A DNA stretch of 64,000 bases, taken from contig CP141137.1 in assembly GCA_035236585.1 (NCBI GenBank), positions 43,918,057 to 43,982,056 of the forward strand. Reading direction: 5' to 3'. Of the stretch, positions 61,919 to 64,000 are shown in pieces. Source of the stretch: Warburgia ugandensis. Lineage: Eukaryota; Streptophyta; Magnoliopsida; Canellales; Canellaceae. Position 1 is the first letter of the stretch. Every line of letters begins with the position of its first letter. Under the pieces are notes generated by a model. It had not been told where the DNA came from. It ran no database searches and saw only the letters and a program-made list of their open reading frames with translations. A program made the position numbers and the translations under genes.

Positions 61919-64000
61919 CAACTGTAATTGCCAAATGTTAGTTTGCTATTATTTATTTTGTCAACTAGCTTTTTGAACCATACATTTTTTACCTCAGCAC
62001 AAAGTTAAATATTTCCAACTAGGCCTATATGACATGGCCCCAAAAAATAAATGCTTTTTGATGACCAAAATCCAAGCTGCAAGGTGTGAACTACAAGAGT
62101 CGCAAGTTCTCTAAAATTGTATGTGTAATGTGTGCAGTATAAGATGCTCTCGGCGGTTTATTTGTTTTCTCCTTAGAAATGCATACATGGCCGAACTTTA
62201 GTTGTTGCGTGCTTGACTTGTGCTACCTAAGGAGGTAGATTCTTCCTCTTTCCCACCAACACATAAACTCATTTCCAGCCCGGTTTTATTCTCTCCCACT
62301 GATTGCATGCTAGCTACAACTGTACTAGCTATTAGGATTTCCTGTCTGGCCATCATCTCTTGGTAAATGATATCCTCTTCATCATCAACTGTCTTATATT
62401 GATTGGCTCATATAGACAGAAACAAGACTTTCGTAAATTTTATTATTTTTTATCAAAATAGAAATATTTAAAGTAGTTGCTGATGGAGCCAGGTCAAAGC
62501 TACAAAGGCGTATACCTATTAAAAATAAAATAATAATAGTAATAATTTCTCATAAAACACAATTTGCCAAGAAAGACATACCGGCGGATGGTGAAAAGAG
62601 ATAGTAAGTGTTTTCTTCTTCCACCGAGTTTCACTTGGAGAAAAAATGAACAAAGCCAGAGCGCCAACTGGATCGAAAGAAGAAGAAAAACTGGGTCTTG
62701 AGAACGTTATCTCTTATTTTTTGTGGGTCTTTACTAAATTTTGATGTATTTCGTCCTCTTTCCCAGAATATTGAAAAGGCTGAAACAATATTCTCGAGCC
62801 CAGGCAGACAGAGCAAGACCCTTGTCTGATAATGGCGATGAGTTTGTGTCAACCTGCAAGAAACAAAGACTGGATATTGCGGAAACGGAATTTGCGTGTT
62901 GGATATTATCTTGAGTTTCTGATGTAAGGAGGGGAAAGTGAGGACGGAGGAACAAGATTCGGGTAGCCGACCCCTATCGGGGGAAAGGCTTTGATGACGA
63001 TGATTTAGTCTTATGGATCTTTTTTCTTCACAATCCAGCCCTCTTCTTCGGGCGAGTGACTTGCCCGATATTTGCAACAACCTATTTCTTTATCTCTAGT
63101 TTAACCCATTACCCATCCTACAATACTCAGAACAGGATCAGCCAAGAAGAATCGATCACTAAGGAGGAGATAAACCCATACAAATGAGTGTCACGGATTA
63201 TTGGCCTAAATTCAAATGATCCGGTGAAATCATACTCCCAATGAGATGTACATAAAAACGAAAAAGAAAAAGAGATGTCTCTGATGTCCTTTGTTAGATT
63301 AACTGATCCGATCAACGGTTCGGAGTGGTTCGGAGGGATGACCACCTTGCTCTGGAAAGAAGATTTTTATCTTTGCGTCTTTTGTCCATGTTAGAGGAAC
63401 TTGGGAGAGAACATGGGCAAGGAATAAATACTTTTAAGCCTCCCACCTAGGGCAAGTAGGAAAAAGTGGTCAAAGATAGTTGTTTTACCCTTTGGCCTTA
63501 GAAATTTTTTCTGCAAGTAAATTCATTCGTGCTAATATCAACACCCTTTTTGTGTGCTATTTTATGCTTGCTACTTATAACTGGAACTACTTCCTGACTT
63601 TAGTTGTTTGTGATCCACACTGGTGAAAGATATGACACCTTGATCCTGACCTCCTAACTCTTGACTTTCATTTCCACACTTGATTAGAAGTTAGAACAGT
63701 GCATTTGTGACCCCATATTGGTGGGAGAAATTATTGAGTTCAGGGCTGGATGCCCGTATTTGCACTTGGAAAACACTAGCAGGTAAAGTAGAATCAGCAC
63801 CATTTACCCAGTACAGATCGCTACGGGTTAGGCGTCATCATTGTTGGGCGCTTATAGGTTTGGTTTCACAGGTTTGTCATCAAACACCACACCCCCCCCC
63901 CCCCCACCCATTGCCTTTTGATATTGAATCATCCGTAATACCGAAATTCAAAAGCATACAACATTCAATTGGGTTAGACTTTTGGTGCATGTATCGTCGT
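61919..64000. other. Unassigned region at the window end
   Basis: No gene can be called. From about 62580 to 63400 base composition is less AT-rich, as in exons or promoters. The longest frame (62631-63080, minus, 149 codons) has no recognised family. A C14 homopolymer lies at 63892-63905. A gene beginning beyond the window edge is possible. Confidence 0.35.

Noticed and set aside
62631-63080. 149-codon minus-strand frame as a gene
   Set aside because: No recognised motif. A phenylalanine run (FFFFF) near its end and a second overlapping frame suggest chance, although the local composition leaves some doubt.

Overview
The window looks like nuclear DNA of a flowering plant. It is AT-rich and gene-poor, and the only intact gene I can identify is an intronless PLS-class PPR gene of the kind that edits organelle RNA. 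Athila-type Ty3/gypsy and Ty1/copia retrotransposons, Au-type SINEs, MULE-, hAT- and PIF/Harbinger-like DNA elements and long (GA)n tracts surround it. I cannot name the species. There are no bacterial features, CRISPR arrays or operons.

Layout. 1-10010: a GC-rich LTR-like fragment, then a decayed Athila-like gypsy element (gag, protease, RT/RNase H, integrase, 3' LTR). 10460-17487: an ancient repeat block split by a complete but dead copia element (10931-16849, target duplication TCTTC). 17488-20936: unassigned sequence with a SINE fragment and a strong hairpin. 20937-22478 (minus): the PPR gene. 22479-26914: unassigned, with one full Au SINE. 26915-31352: a second copy of the block found at 10460-17487. 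Here it is split by a MULE-like element (27047-30192, 9-bp target duplication) that itself holds a PIF/Harbinger-like element (27323-29530, TTA duplication). 33022-35710 and 35893-38524: two solo LTRs in a row, each with a perfect 5-bp duplication. 38525-42474: degenerate minisatellite, microsatellites, a LINE RNase H tail and a possible Helitron end. 42475-54290: a satellite-like array of about 170-bp units, split by 9 kb of reverse-oriented LTR sequence. 54640-55520: a DUF247 pseudogene. 56518-61910: two elements with long terminal inverted repeats, a small foldback element and a non-autonomous hAT element with a perfect 8-bp duplication. 61911-64000: unassigned.

No genes here work together in a pathway. 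The main content is the insertion history, which can be ordered because element ends, target duplications and empty sites can be read directly. I found no convincing new biological system. The observations most worth checking are the paired repeat blocks with different insertions, the satellite array split by a composite LTR, and a 5' splice-site-like sequence shared by four related LTRs.
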